Assembly (NCBI RefSeq): GCF_900291475.1
Contig: NZ_OLMM01000005.1
Coordinates: forward strand, 245,390-309,389
Source of the DNA: Acidaminococcus hominis
GTDB lineage: Bacteria; Bacillota; Negativicutes; Acidaminococcales; Acidaminococcaceae
Direction: 5' to 3'
DNA: 64,000 bases
Shown here: positions 49,986-58,308 of the stretch, piece by piece
Layout of the letters: each line of letters begins with the position of its first letter
Numbering within the stretch: position 1 is the first letter of the stretch
Notes under the pieces: model-generated
Seen by the model: only the letters and a program-made list of their open reading frames with translations
What the model was told of the DNA's origin: nothing
The model's database searches: none
Program-made: the position numbers and the translations under genes

Positions 49986-50138
49986 GAGAGGAAGAAAAAA
50001 CTGTACAAGAAAATATTGCAAATGATAATTATGCAAAAATAAAGGGTAAAAATACTAAATTCGTTACAGTTATCCGGCAAAAAGTGCATATAAAGCGTGA
50101 ATATAAAATTTTTATTAATAATTATACATAAAGCAGTC

Positions 50139-50166
50139 TTTACTTGTATACAAAATGTGGTATACT
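50139..50166 (+). promoter_or_regulatory. Promoter of the FAD oxidase gene with embedded palindrome
   Basis: TTTACT (50139-50144), 16-bp spacer, TATACT (50161-50166). The 10-bp palindrome TTGTATACAA (50144-50153) lies in the spacer, where a repressor would block polymerase; its shape fits a GntR-type site. Confidence 0.55.
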
Positions 50167-50243
50167 AGGAAACATACTCGTGAACGCAGAAAAAAAGCGG
50201 GAGCAAAAAACTAGAACAAAAAAGGAACAGAGGGAGAAAATTC

Positions 50244-51671
50244 ATGACAAATATGTACAATCCAGTTACGCCGGAACTGGTTCAGGCCCTGCAGGAAGTA
50301 GTGGGGGATAAATACGTAAAGACCGACGAAGAATATCTGCAGCAGTATCAGACGGATGAAGAGGGGAATCCCCATTTCTTCAAGAAGCCGGAAGTGGTAG
50401 TATTTCCTGGCTCCACGGAAGAGGTGGCTGCCATTGTGAAACTGGCCAACCAGTATAAGGTGCCCATTACGCCCCGGTCCGCCGGCAGCAACGTGGCCTG
50501 CGGGGCCATTCCCATTTACCATGGCATGGTGGTGGAACTGGAACGGATGAACCAGATCCTGACCCTGGATGCGGATAACCTGTACGCAGTGGTGCAAACC
50601 GGCGTCATTACCGGTCAGCTCCAGGCAGAAGCCAAGAAACATGGTCTCTTGTACGCTGGAGATCCTTCCAGCGCCGACAGCAGCCAGATTGGCGGCAACG
50701 TAGCCAACAATGCCGGGGGCAACAAGGCCGTCCGCTACGGCACCACCCGGAACCAGATCTACGCCCTGAAGGTAGTTACGCCCCTGGGGGATATTGTGGA
50801 AGTGGGCGCCCGGCTGAAGAAGTGCTCCACGGGGCTGTGCCTGGAGCAGCTGTTTGCCGGCAGCGAAGGGACCCTGGGCATCATTACGGAAATTACCGTA
50901 AAGCTTTGGCCCCTGCCTCCCTATAACTTCAATATGGTCTGCGTTTTTGATGACGATGCCAAAGCCTTTGCCCTGCCCAACAAGATCTTGAAGGCCGGCA
51001 TTGAGCCTACCAGCCTGGAATTCATGGACAATGAAGCCCTGGTCATGACCTGCAAATATCTGGACAATATGGAAATGCCCCATGTAAATGAAGGCTGCAG
51101 CTACGTGATTGTCACCGTGGAAAGCTTTGACCAGGAAGAAAGCGACCGGAAAATGGAGCGCCTCTGTGAACTGGCTGAAGCAAACGGTTCCTTGGACGAA
51201 TTTGAAGCAGATGACCGGATTTGGAAGGTCCGGAAGGAATTTGCCGAAGCCGCCCGGGACGTGGACAGAATGTTCCAGACCGAAGATTTCGTAGTGCCCC
51301 TGGACAAGATTGCGGAAATGACCGCCCAGATTCCGGAACTGCGGGAAAAATACAACCTGTACTGCGTGACCTGCGCCCATATCGGCGATGGGAATATCCA
51401 CGTGCTGCCCCTGAACAAGGAAGGGCTGCCGCCGGAAGAATGGTTCAAGAAAATCAAGGCCTTTCATGCGGACCTGTTTCCCCGGGTATATGCCCTGGGC
51501 GGGAAGATGTCCGGCGAACACGGCATCGGCTACAAAAAACTGGAAGAATTTGCCCGCTGCACCCCGGAAGGGGAAGTGAAACTGATCAAGGCCATCAAGC
51601 ACGCCCTGGATCCCAACAATATCATGAACCCGGGGAAACTGGTGGATATGAACGGCGATTTTATTGCCTGA
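50244..51671 (+). CDS. FAD-linked oxidase, GlcD / D-lactate dehydrogenase type
   Basis: 475 residues. The PCMH-type FAD domain has VVVFPGSTEEVAAIVKLAN, PRSAGSN, IGGNVANNAGGNKAVRYG and LFAGSEGTLGIITE. The C-terminal FAD-oxidase domain has CAHIGDGNIHV and SGEHGIGYKK with metal-binding histidines. It oxidises an alpha-hydroxy acid such as lactate, glycolate or 2-hydroxyglutarate. No etfAB or iron-sulfur partner gene is adjacent. It is monocistronic with a terminator. Confidence 0.88.
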   Translation: MTNMYNPVTPELVQALQEVVGDKYVKTDEEYLQQYQTDEEGNPHFFKKPEVVVFPGSTEEVAAIVKLANQYKVPITPRSAGSNVACGAIPIYHGMVVELERMNQILTLDADNLYAVVQTGVITGQLQAEAKKHGLLYAGDPSSADSSQIGGNVANNAGGNKAVRYGTTRNQIYALKVVTPLGDIVEVGARLKKCSTGLCLEQLFAGSEGTLGIITEITVKLWPLPPYNFNMVCVFDDDAKAFALPNKILKAGIEPTSLEFMDNEALVMTCKYLDNMEMPHVNEGCSYVIVTVESFDQEESDRKMERLCELAEANGSLDEFEADDRIWKVRKEFAEAARDVDRMFQTEDFVVPLDKIAEMTAQIPELREKYNLYCVTCAHIGDGNIHVLPLNKEGLPPEEWFKKIKAFHADLFPRVYALGGKMSGEHGIGYKKLEEFARCTPEGEVKLIKAIKHALDPNNIMNPGKLVDMNGDFIA

Positions 51672-51684
51672 AACCTGTAAAAAA

Positions 51685-51718
51685 AGACGCGTAAACTGCG
51701 GTTTACGTGTCTTTTTTT
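51685..51718 (+). terminator. Rho-independent terminator
   Basis: AGACGCGTAAAC, TGCG, GTTTACGTGTCT with one G-U pair, T7; an A-run precedes. Confidence 0.88.
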
Positions 51719-51820
51719 ACGCTCTGGGGCCGGATGCCTTCCGCCTTGCTAAAAAATCCTGCAAGCAAGGGGGAATTGCTTTATAATAAAAGAGACTATC
51801 AGGTACGGAGGGGAAGAACC

Positions 51821-53086
51821 ATGAAAAAATGGCTGGGACTACTGGTAATAGGACTGCTGGCAGGAGCGGGGCTTAGCGGAGTTGAAGTACGCCCCGCAGA
51901 AGCGGAAACGGCGCCCCGACTTCTGGCAGAAAACGCCCAACCCCAAATAGCCCAGCGGGCGGCTGGAGCTAAGGCAAAGCCGGACGCCCTGGCCGCGGGA
52001 AAGGGGAAAGGGGTCCCGGCGCAGCAACAGGCCCTGCCAAGCCCCAAGACTGCGGCGAAGGAGGCAGTCCTGTCTGCCGTAAAGGAGGCAGCGCTCCCGG
52101 AAAAGGGGGAAGACTACCGGGATCCCCGGAATGGGGTCAGCTTTACCCTGCCTCCTGGGTTTATCAGCCAGGGCACCTATGCCAAGAAAAATGGCAAGGG
52201 GGACCTTATGATGCGGGCCCTGGACGGGGACCGGATTTTTGTGTACACGGCCAATGGGGCCATGCTGTCCCAGGCTGGGAAAAAGGAAAACCAGCCCTTC
52301 CATACCCGGGATTCCATGCTGAAGCTGTCCCTGAAAACCTACCTCCAGGAAGCGGCAGAAAAAAAGCTGCCGGTGCTGGCAGCCAAGCTGGGAACCTTTG
52401 GCACCCAGCCAGGCTTCCATATTCGTCAGGAAGAAGAGGGCAAGCTGGCGGACCGGTACTTTTTTGCGGACCGCAAAAACCTGTATACCCTGAGCTTTCT
52501 CACTACGGCGGAGGAGAATCAGGCGCTCCAGCCGGCCATTGCCCAAATGCTGGATACCCTGAAGATTCCCACGCCCTATGAGCGGGTGACCATTCCGGGC
52601 AGCTCCCTGTCCTACGAAATCCCCTACGGGGGTGTGGATGAGCTGCAACTGAAGGAACCGGGAGACCCCCATATCCAAATGCAGATGCACGTAGATGATA
52701 AGCTGCTGACTGGGGTGATTTACCATCCCTTGCAGGAGGATTTGACCTACGCTGTGCTGCCGGAACGCTACGAGAATCTGGGAGAAGTGGACCGGAAAAA
52801 CCTGTGCCGGGTGCTGACCCAGGGCCGGCAGGACCAGTGGGAAAGCCTGCACCCCGGGGTTCCGTTGGAAGAAAACACCACCTATTTTTCCCAAGCCGCA
52901 GGGCGAACCTGCCTGGTGGAAAAGACCCGGGGCGGCGGCGAAACCAGCCTGGGGTACCTGTTCCTGCTGGACGGAAAACTGCTGTCCCTGGACTACGTTG
53001 CCTTGGAAAATACCGATAATCAGGCCATCATCGACCACTCGGTCAACAGTTTACGCCTGGAGGGGGAGAGCGGCCGTCTGCAATAG
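51821..53086 (+). CDS. Exported protein of unknown function
   Basis: 421 residues from ATG 51821 (GGAGGGG upstream; the frame open from 51707 lacks a signal). A signal peptide of about 28 residues (GLLVIGLLAGAGLSGVEV, then AEAET) is followed by an Ala/Gln/Lys-rich linker (about 30-95). Two alpha/beta parts follow, each starting with a similar phrase: NGVSFTLPPGF near residue 105 and GSSLSYEIPYGG near 262. That suggests two repeats of one PsbP/DUF1795-like domain (inference). Its 3' end overlaps the convergent LysR gene by 36 bp. Confidence 0.7.
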   Translation: MKKWLGLLVIGLLAGAGLSGVEVRPAEAETAPRLLAENAQPQIAQRAAGAKAKPDALAAGKGKGVPAQQQALPSPKTAAKEAVLSAVKEAALPEKGEDYRDPRNGVSFTLPPGFISQGTYAKKNGKGDLMMRALDGDRIFVYTANGAMLSQAGKKENQPFHTRDSMLKLSLKTYLQEAAEKKLPVLAAKLGTFGTQPGFHIRQEEEGKLADRYFFADRKNLYTLSFLTTAEENQALQPAIAQMLDTLKIPTPYERVTIPGSSLSYEIPYGGVDELQLKEPGDPHIQMQMHVDDKLLTGVIYHPLQEDLTYAVLPERYENLGEVDRKNLCRVLTQGRQDQWESLHPGVPLEENTTYFSQAAGRTCLVEKTRGGGETSLGYLFLLDGKLLSLDYVALENTDNQAIIDHSVNSLRLEGESGRLQ

Positions 53087-53968
53087 GGCAATCAGGTCCT
53101 GCATGGCCTTGGTCAGGTACAGGGCCGGCCGGTGCGCCAGATACAGGGTACGGGTCAGGGACTGGGGTGCAAAATCGTAGAAATAGGCCGGTTGTTCCCG
53201 GTCCAGGGAAGGCAGGGCAATCCCTGGTACGAAAGTGAAACCCGCATTGTGGAGCACCAGTTTGTGGGCCAGCTCAATACTGTCTGTTTCTAAAATGACT
53301 TTGGGAGTAACCTGCCATTTTTCACAAAGTGCGTCGGCCATTTTCCGCATTCCCCGGCCGGGCTTTAGGAGAATCATGGGGGCGCCCTCCAAAAATCGCA
53401 AATCGCTGAGTACACCGGGTACGGTTCCCCGGTGTTTTTTGTTGGTCGGAAAGGAAGGGGGCGCTTCCAGGTAAATTTTGTCTGTAAGGATTTTGGTGTA
53501 GGCCAGTTCCGGCACATCGGTGAAATAGGTCAGGGCCAGTTCGATTTCTCCCCGCAGCAGGGCTGCGTCCAGCTTGCGGACCTGGGTTTCCGTCAGCAGC
53601 AGCTCCACCTTGGGGTATTTGGCCCGGAAGGTTTCCAAAATTTGGGGCAGCAGGTACTGGCCGGAAATGGCGGACAGCCCCAGGCGAATCTGGCCTTTTT
53701 GGGAATCCCGCATATCCTGGATTTCCCGGAGGGCTTCCTGGTGCCGTTCCAGCATGGCTTGGCAGCAGGTCAGGTACACCTGTCCGGCCTGGGTCAGGGT
53801 AACCCCGCTTTGCCGCCGGATGAACAGCTCTGCCCCGGCTTCTGTTTCCAGGTCCCGGATGACCCGGCTCAGGGCGGGCTGGGAAATGAACAGCTGCCGG
53901 GCGGCCGTGGTGATATTCCCTGTCTGGGCGGTTTTTACAAAGTACTCCAGCTGTTTTTCGTTAAACAT
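53051..53968 (-). CDS. LysR-family transcriptional regulator D
   Basis: 305 residues, with GGAGGA before the ATG. The helix-turn-helix (GNITTAARQLFISQPALSRV) lies at about residues 17-40, and the effector domain contains RLGLSAISGQYLLPQIL. It is divergent from the AtuA-like operon with a 138-bp spacer holding an inverted repeat on the -35. It probably controls that operon. Confidence 0.92.
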   Translation of the reverse strand: MFNEKQLEYFVKTAQTGNITTAARQLFISQPALSRVIRDLETEAGAELFIRRQSGVTLTQAGQVYLTCCQAMLERHQEALREIQDMRDSQKGQIRLGLSAISGQYLLPQILETFRAKYPKVELLLTETQVRKLDAALLRGEIELALTYFTDVPELAYTKILTDKIYLEAPPSFPTNKKHRGTVPGVLSDLRFLEGAPMILLKPGRGMRKMADALCEKWQVTPKVILETDSIELAHKLVLHNAGFTFVPGIALPSLDREQPAYFYDFAPQSLTRTLYLAHRPALYLTKAMQDLIALLQTAALPLQA

Positions 53969-54032
53969 GGTTCCTCCTTCATAGGGCTTTGTTTTGCAAG
54001 AAACATAACATAAATACTATGGTAATATGATT

Positions 54033-54071
54033 ATAATGGAATTTTACATTATTGTATAGGGGCGGTATACT
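54033..54071 (+). promoter_or_regulatory. Promoter of the AtuA/DUF4387 operon with LysR-type palindrome
   Basis: TTTACA (54043-54048), 17-bp spacer, TATACT (54066-54071). The perfect inverted repeat ATAATG (54033-54038) / CATTAT (54047-54052) covers the -35, fitting control by the divergent LysR D. Confidence 0.6.
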
Positions 54072-54106
54072 AAAACCAGAAAGCAAGAGAAACAGGAGGA
54101 AAGAGC

Positions 54107-55462
54107 ATGGCACATGTAAAGATTTTGGTTCCCTACGGAGCTGTTGGTTTGAACTGTTCGGACGAGGCTTTTGCCAATGGCCTGGCTCTGCAGCCGGATA
54201 TTATCTGCTGCGACGCCGGGTCCACGGATTCTGGCCCCTACTACCTGGGGACGGGCAAGGGCAAGTATATGACGGCGGCGGTAAAGCGGGATTTGCGCCG
54301 GATGGTAAAAGGAGCCCATGCCCTGGGTGTGCCCATGGCCATTGGGTCAGCCGGAACCTGCGGCAGCAACGCCGGGGTGGATGAAGCGGTCCGCCTGATC
54401 CAGGAAATCTGCCAGGAAGAAAATATCCATGGCAAGAAAATCGTGAAAATCTACACGGAACAGGAGCCGGCCAAAATGGCAGCCTATTACAAGGCGGGCA
54501 AGGTCCAGGCCCTGGCCGGGGCTCCGGAAATTACCGCGGAGACCTTTGGGGAATGCGACCACATTGTGGCGCTCTCTGGAGCCGAACCCTTCCAAAAAGC
54601 CCTGGAAATGGGGGCGGACATCATTGTCTGCGGCCGCTCCACGGATACGGCCATTATGGCGTTCTATCCGCTGCTGAAGGGCTGCCACGAAGCCAGCTGC
54701 TGGCACGCCGCCAAAATTGCGGAATGCGGCGGCCTGTGCACTTCGGCCGGGCTGCAGGGCTGCGCCTTCCTGGAACTGGATGACAAGGGCTTCACCGTCC
54801 GGGCCATTGCTCCTGGAGCCACGGTAACGCCCTACTCCGTTTCCGCCCATTTGCTGTATGAGAATGCGGATCCCATCCATCTTACGGAACCAGGAATCCA
54901 GATTGATGCTTCCCATACCACCTACACTGCTGTGGATGAAAAGACCGTGCGGGTGGAAGGCACGGTACTGACCCACAAGCCCTATACCATGAAACTGGAA
55001 GGCTCCGGCGCCGTGGGCTATCAGACCATTTCCCTGGTGGGTATCCGGGACCGGGAAATCCTGAAGGATCCCCTGCGCTTTGTGGAAGCCATCCGCCAGG
55101 AAGGTACCTCTAAGCTGACCTCCATGGGGGTGGCAGCAGCGTCCTACCACATTAACCTGAAACCCTATGGCTATAACGCCGTATCCGGCCAGCCGGTAAA
55201 GGAAGGCTATGTGCCGGAAGAAATTGGCCTTTTGCTGACGGTAACGGCGGATACCCAGGAACTTGCCACCCAGGTGGCCAAGGCCTTTAACCCGCTCCTG
55301 CTCCACTACAACCTGTTCCCGGAGCGGCAGATGCCTTCCTTTGGCTTTGCCTTCTCCCCGGCAGAAATAGAGCGGGGCAAGATTTACGAATTTAAGCTGT
55401 ACCACACGGTTTCCCTGGAGGACCCGCTGGAATTGGTCACCTTCCAGGAAACTGAGGCATAA
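54107..55462 (+). CDS. AtuA (DUF1446) family protein
   Basis: 451 residues, with AGGAGG before the ATG. The N-terminal block DIICCDAGSTDSGPYYLGTG and the later CGRSTDTAIMAFYPLLKG are typical of AtuA/DUF1446 proteins, named from acyclic terpene utilisation. Cysteines and the GSAGTCGSNAG loop are conserved-looking. The reaction is unknown. It is followed 11 nt later by a DUF4387 gene, the usual partner, so the two probably form one enzyme. In anaerobes such pairs often lie with carboxylic-acid genes. Confidence 0.85.
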   Translation: MAHVKILVPYGAVGLNCSDEAFANGLALQPDIICCDAGSTDSGPYYLGTGKGKYMTAAVKRDLRRMVKGAHALGVPMAIGSAGTCGSNAGVDEAVRLIQEICQEENIHGKKIVKIYTEQEPAKMAAYYKAGKVQALAGAPEITAETFGECDHIVALSGAEPFQKALEMGADIIVCGRSTDTAIMAFYPLLKGCHEASCWHAAKIAECGGLCTSAGLQGCAFLELDDKGFTVRAIAPGATVTPYSVSAHLLYENADPIHLTEPGIQIDASHTTYTAVDEKTVRVEGTVLTHKPYTMKLEGSGAVGYQTISLVGIRDREILKDPLRFVEAIRQEGTSKLTSMGVAAASYHINLKPYGYNAVSGQPVKEGYVPEEIGLLLTVTADTQELATQVAKAFNPLLLHYNLFPERQMPSFGFAFSPAEIERGKIYEFKLYHTVSLEDPLELVTFQETEA

Positions 55463-55473
55463 AGGAGGATTCT

Positions 55474-55779
55474 ATGGCTACTCTTGGAGAAACAGTAAGA
55501 TATTTAAGAAGCAAAAATGCCGGCCCTTTCTGGCTGACCGTGGATGCCTTCTGCTGCAGCAAGGAGGATACGGACCGGGTGGCAGATTGCTTTACCCGGA
55601 ATCGGGAAACCATTGCCAAGATGTTTGCGGTAACCCCGGACCTAATCAAAATTTTTGCCCTGCCGGAGATTCAGGTGGTGAAATTGAGTTTTCCCCGCCG
55701 GCCGGTGGAAGGTTCCCGGGATGAACGGGATATGCACGGCGGCCAGCAGTATGTAAGCCTATTGGATTTGGAAGTCTAA
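55474..55779 (+). CDS. DUF4387 family protein
   Basis: 101 residues, with AAAGGAGG upstream. It opens LRSKNAGPFWLTVDAFC and ends RDMHGGQQYVSLLDLEV, the DUF4387 pattern. It is probably the small subunit partner of the AtuA-like protein. The function is unknown. Confidence 0.87.
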   Translation: MATLGETVRYLRSKNAGPFWLTVDAFCCSKEDTDRVADCFTRNRETIAKMFAVTPDLIKIFALPEIQVVKLSFPRRPVEGSRDERDMHGGQQYVSLLDLEV

Positions 55780-55791
55780 ACAACTAGTGAT

Positions 55792-55828
55792 AAAAAACGG
55801 GAGTTTCTATAAAAACTTCCGTTTTTTT
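55792..55828 (+). terminator. Rho-independent terminator
   Basis: AAAAAACGGGAGTTT, short loop, AAACTTCCGTTTTTTT, with one non-Watson-Crick pair. Confidence 0.85.
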
Positions 55829-55930
55829 GTGCCTTCAAAAAGAATTTTCCCATTGGCGAGGAATTGCCGTATAATGGAAATATGATATGCAAGCAAGGTA
55901 TCTGAAAAATATGCTACGGGAGGCGCTGGT

Positions 55931-56671
55931 ATGGAGCAGGAACAACTGCAAAAGAATATTGAAACGGCGGCGGATTGGGTGAGCCAATCCCATAACATTG
56001 TGTTTTTTGGAGGCGCCGGAGTTTCCACGGAAAGCGGTATTCCGGATTTCCGCAGTGTGGATGGACTGTACAACCAGAAATATGCCTATCCTCCAGAAAC
56101 CATTTTGAGCCATACTTTTTTTCAGGAACATACAGAGGAATTTTATCGGTTTTACCAGGATAAGATGCTGGCCCTGGAGGCCAAACCCAATGCAGCCCAC
56201 CTGAAGCTGGCCCAGTGGGAGAAAAACGGGCGGCTCAAGGCTGTGATTACCCAAAATATCGATGGTCTGCACCAGGCAGCGGGCAGCCAAAATGTGCTGG
56301 AACTTCACGGCAGTGTCCACCGGAACTACTGTACCAAATGCGGCAAATTCTTTGATGCCCACTATATGAAGGCGGCCCAGGGAGTGCCTTACTGTGATGC
56401 CTGCGGCGGGCTAATCAAGCCGGATGTGGTGCTCTACGAGGAAGGACTGGATATGGACGTGCTGGAAAAGGCTGTGGCCTATATTGCCCAGGCAGACGTC
56501 CTGATTGTAGGCGGTACCTCGCTGGTGGTGTATCCGGCAGCTGGGCTGATCCGCTATTACAAGGGGCATAAGCTGATCCTGATCAACAAAGGCAGTACGT
56601 CCTACGACAGTACGGCCAACCTGATTATTCCCGCCAGCATTGGGAAAGTCCTGTCCGCACTGCCGGAATAG
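55931..56671 (+). CDS. Sir2-family NAD-dependent protein deacylase
   Basis: 246 residues. NAD-binding GGAGVSTESGIPDFRS, TQNIDGLHQAAG, catalytic His in ELHGSVHRN, and two zinc cysteine pairs (CTKC and CDAC) followed by KPDVVLYEE. It removes acyl groups from lysines using NAD+. A TATAAT lies at about 55872. It is followed 65 bp later by serS. Confidence 0.93.
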   Translation: MEQEQLQKNIETAADWVSQSHNIVFFGGAGVSTESGIPDFRSVDGLYNQKYAYPPETILSHTFFQEHTEEFYRFYQDKMLALEAKPNAAHLKLAQWEKNGRLKAVITQNIDGLHQAAGSQNVLELHGSVHRNYCTKCGKFFDAHYMKAAQGVPYCDACGGLIKPDVVLYEEGLDMDVLEKAVAYIAQADVLIVGGTSLVVYPAAGLIRYYKGHKLILINKGSTSYDSTANLIIPASIGKVLSALPE

Positions 56672-56736
56672 GTGATTTTTCCTAGGCTTTTGTGCTATAA
56701 TGGGAGAAATGACGCAATTATTTTGGGGGTATAACT

Positions 56737-58011
56737 ATGCTAGATTTGAAATTTGTTCGGGAAAATACGGACAAAGTACTTCAAGCCATCAAAAATCGTC
56801 AATCGAAGATGGACTTGGACGAATTCAAACAATTGGATCAAGAGCGCAGAGACCTGCTGCAGGAAGTAGAAGCTGACAAGAGCCAGCGGAATACGGTCAG
56901 CGCCCAGATCAGCCAAATGAAGAAAAACGGAGAAGATGCTACGGAGAAAATCCTGGCCATGCGCGCTTTGGGTGACAAAATCTCCGAAGGCGATAAAAAG
57001 CTGAAGGATGTGGAATCCCGTCTGCACGCCATTATGCTGACCATTCCCAATATGCCTGCAGCAGATGTTCCGGTAGGCAAGGACGATAGTGAAAACCCCG
57101 AAGTGCGGAAATGGGGCGAACTGCCGAAATACGATTTTGAACCGAAAAACCACTGGGAAATTGGCGAAAACCTGGGCATCCTGGATGCTGAACGGGCTGC
57201 CAAGGTTTCCGGTGCCCGGTTCTATTACTATATGGGTGCCGGTGCCCATCTGGAACGTGCGGTCTACAACTTCATGCTGGACCAGCATACCCAGAAGGAC
57301 GGCTATACGGAAGTGATTCCTCCGTACATTGTCAGCGCCGCTACCATGACGGGTACGGGCCAACTGCCGAAATTCAAGGAAGATATGTACAAGGTGGAAA
57401 ACCAGGATATGTACCTGATTCCTACCGCCGAAGTACCTTTGACCAACTACTACCGGGACGAAATCATTGATGGGTCCAAGCTTCCCATCTACGTAACGGC
57501 ACTGACCCCCTGCTTCCGGGCTGAAGCCGGTTCTGCCGGCCGGGATACCCGGGGCCTGATTCGTCAGCACCAGTTCCACAAGGTAGAAATGGTGAAATAT
57601 ACCACTCCGGAAAGCAGCTATGACGAGCTGGAAAAACTCACCAATGATGCTGAGCGGATCCTCCAAGCCCTGAAACTGCCGTACCATGTGGTTTGCCTGT
57701 GCACCGGCGATCTGGGCTTCTCCGCTGCCAAGACCTACGATATTGAAGTTTGGTTCCCTGCCCAGGGCAAATACCGGGAAATCTCTTCCTGCTCCAACAC
57801 GGAAGACTTCCAGGCCAGACGAGCCAATATCCGCTTCCGTCGGGACAGCAAGTCCAAACCGGAATACGTACATACCCTGAACGGCTCCGGGCTGGCAGTA
57901 GGCCGTACCGTAGCTGCCATTTTGGAAAACTACCAGCAGGCCGATGGTTCTGTGGTGGTGCCGGAAGTGCTGCGTCCGTACATGGGCTGCGACGTCATTA
58001 AGGGTATCTGA
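56737..58011 (+). CDS. serS: Seryl-tRNA synthetase
   Basis: 424 residues. The N-terminal antiparallel coiled coil (about 25-105) binds the tRNA long arm. Class II motif 2 is [21 protein letters not shown] and motif 3 is [24 protein letters not shown] lies before the ATG, and TATAAT at 56696-56701. No T-box leader fits into the 65-bp upstream gap. Confidence 0.96.
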   Translation: MLDLKFVRENTDKVLQAIKNRQSKMDLDEFKQLDQERRDLLQEVEADKSQRNTVSAQISQMKKNGEDATEKILAMRALGDKISEGDKKLKDVESRLHAIMLTIPNMPAADVPVGKDDSENPEVRKWGELPKYDFEPKNHWEIGENLGILDAERAAKVSGARFYYYMGAGAHLERAVYNFMLDQHTQKDGYTEVIPPYIVSAATMTGTGQLPKFKEDMYKVENQDMYLIPTAEVPLTNYYRDEIIDGSKLPIYVTALTPCFRAEAGSAGRDTRGLIRQHQFHKVEMVKYTTPESSYDELEKLTNDAERILQALKLPYHVVCLCTGDLGFSAAKTYDIEVWFPAQGKYREISSCSNTEDFQARRANIRFRRDSKSKPEYVHTLNGSGLAVGRTVAAILENYQQADGSVVVPEVLRPYMGCDVIKGI

Positions 58012-58039
58012 GCAAAAATTTTCTAATTGGATAAATATA

Positions 58040-58073
58040 CAGCGTCTGCCTTCCGGGGCAGGCGCTGTTTTTT
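58040..58073 (+). terminator. Rho-independent terminator after serS
   Basis: CAGCGTCTGCC, TTCCGG, GGCAGGCGCTG with one G-U pair, T6. The region 58074-58180 after it shows no gene. Confidence 0.9.
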
Positions 58074-58184
58074 CTTCTAGGGGAGGTAGGACGCCCTCGG
58101 AGTTCTTCTTATGCGCTATTTCGAGGAATTTACGCATTTAAGGGTATTAAGTGACTTAAAAATGAACTATGCATATTTTTCGTG

Positions 58185-58232
58185 AAACTCCTTTAAAGTC
58201 CTCAAAACTCCTTTGTTTTCCTCAATTTTCCT
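58185..58232. repeat. Helically phased TCCT repeats upstream of the decarboxylase promoter
   Basis: TCCT begins at 58189, 58199, 58209, 58219 and 58229, exactly 10 bp apart. Two 20-bp units, 58185-58204 and 58205-58224, share AAACTCCTTT and TCCTCA. The array ends just before the -35 at 58234. Confidence 0.7.
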
Positions 58233-58233
58233 C

Positions 58234-58261
58234 TTGTACTTTCCCTGATTTGCTGTATAAT
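58234..58261 (+). promoter_or_regulatory. Promoter of the PLP decarboxylase gene
   Basis: TTGTAC (58234-58239), 16-bp spacer, TATAAT (58256-58261). Confidence 0.7.
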
Positions 58262-58308
58262 GATAACGAAATTTGCACAGGCCCTGCTGGGCCAAAGGGG
58301 GATGTTAC

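Noticed and set aside
56672-56736. T-box leader before serS
   Set aside because: Only 65 bp separate the genes and no T-box sequence or specifier hairpin is present.
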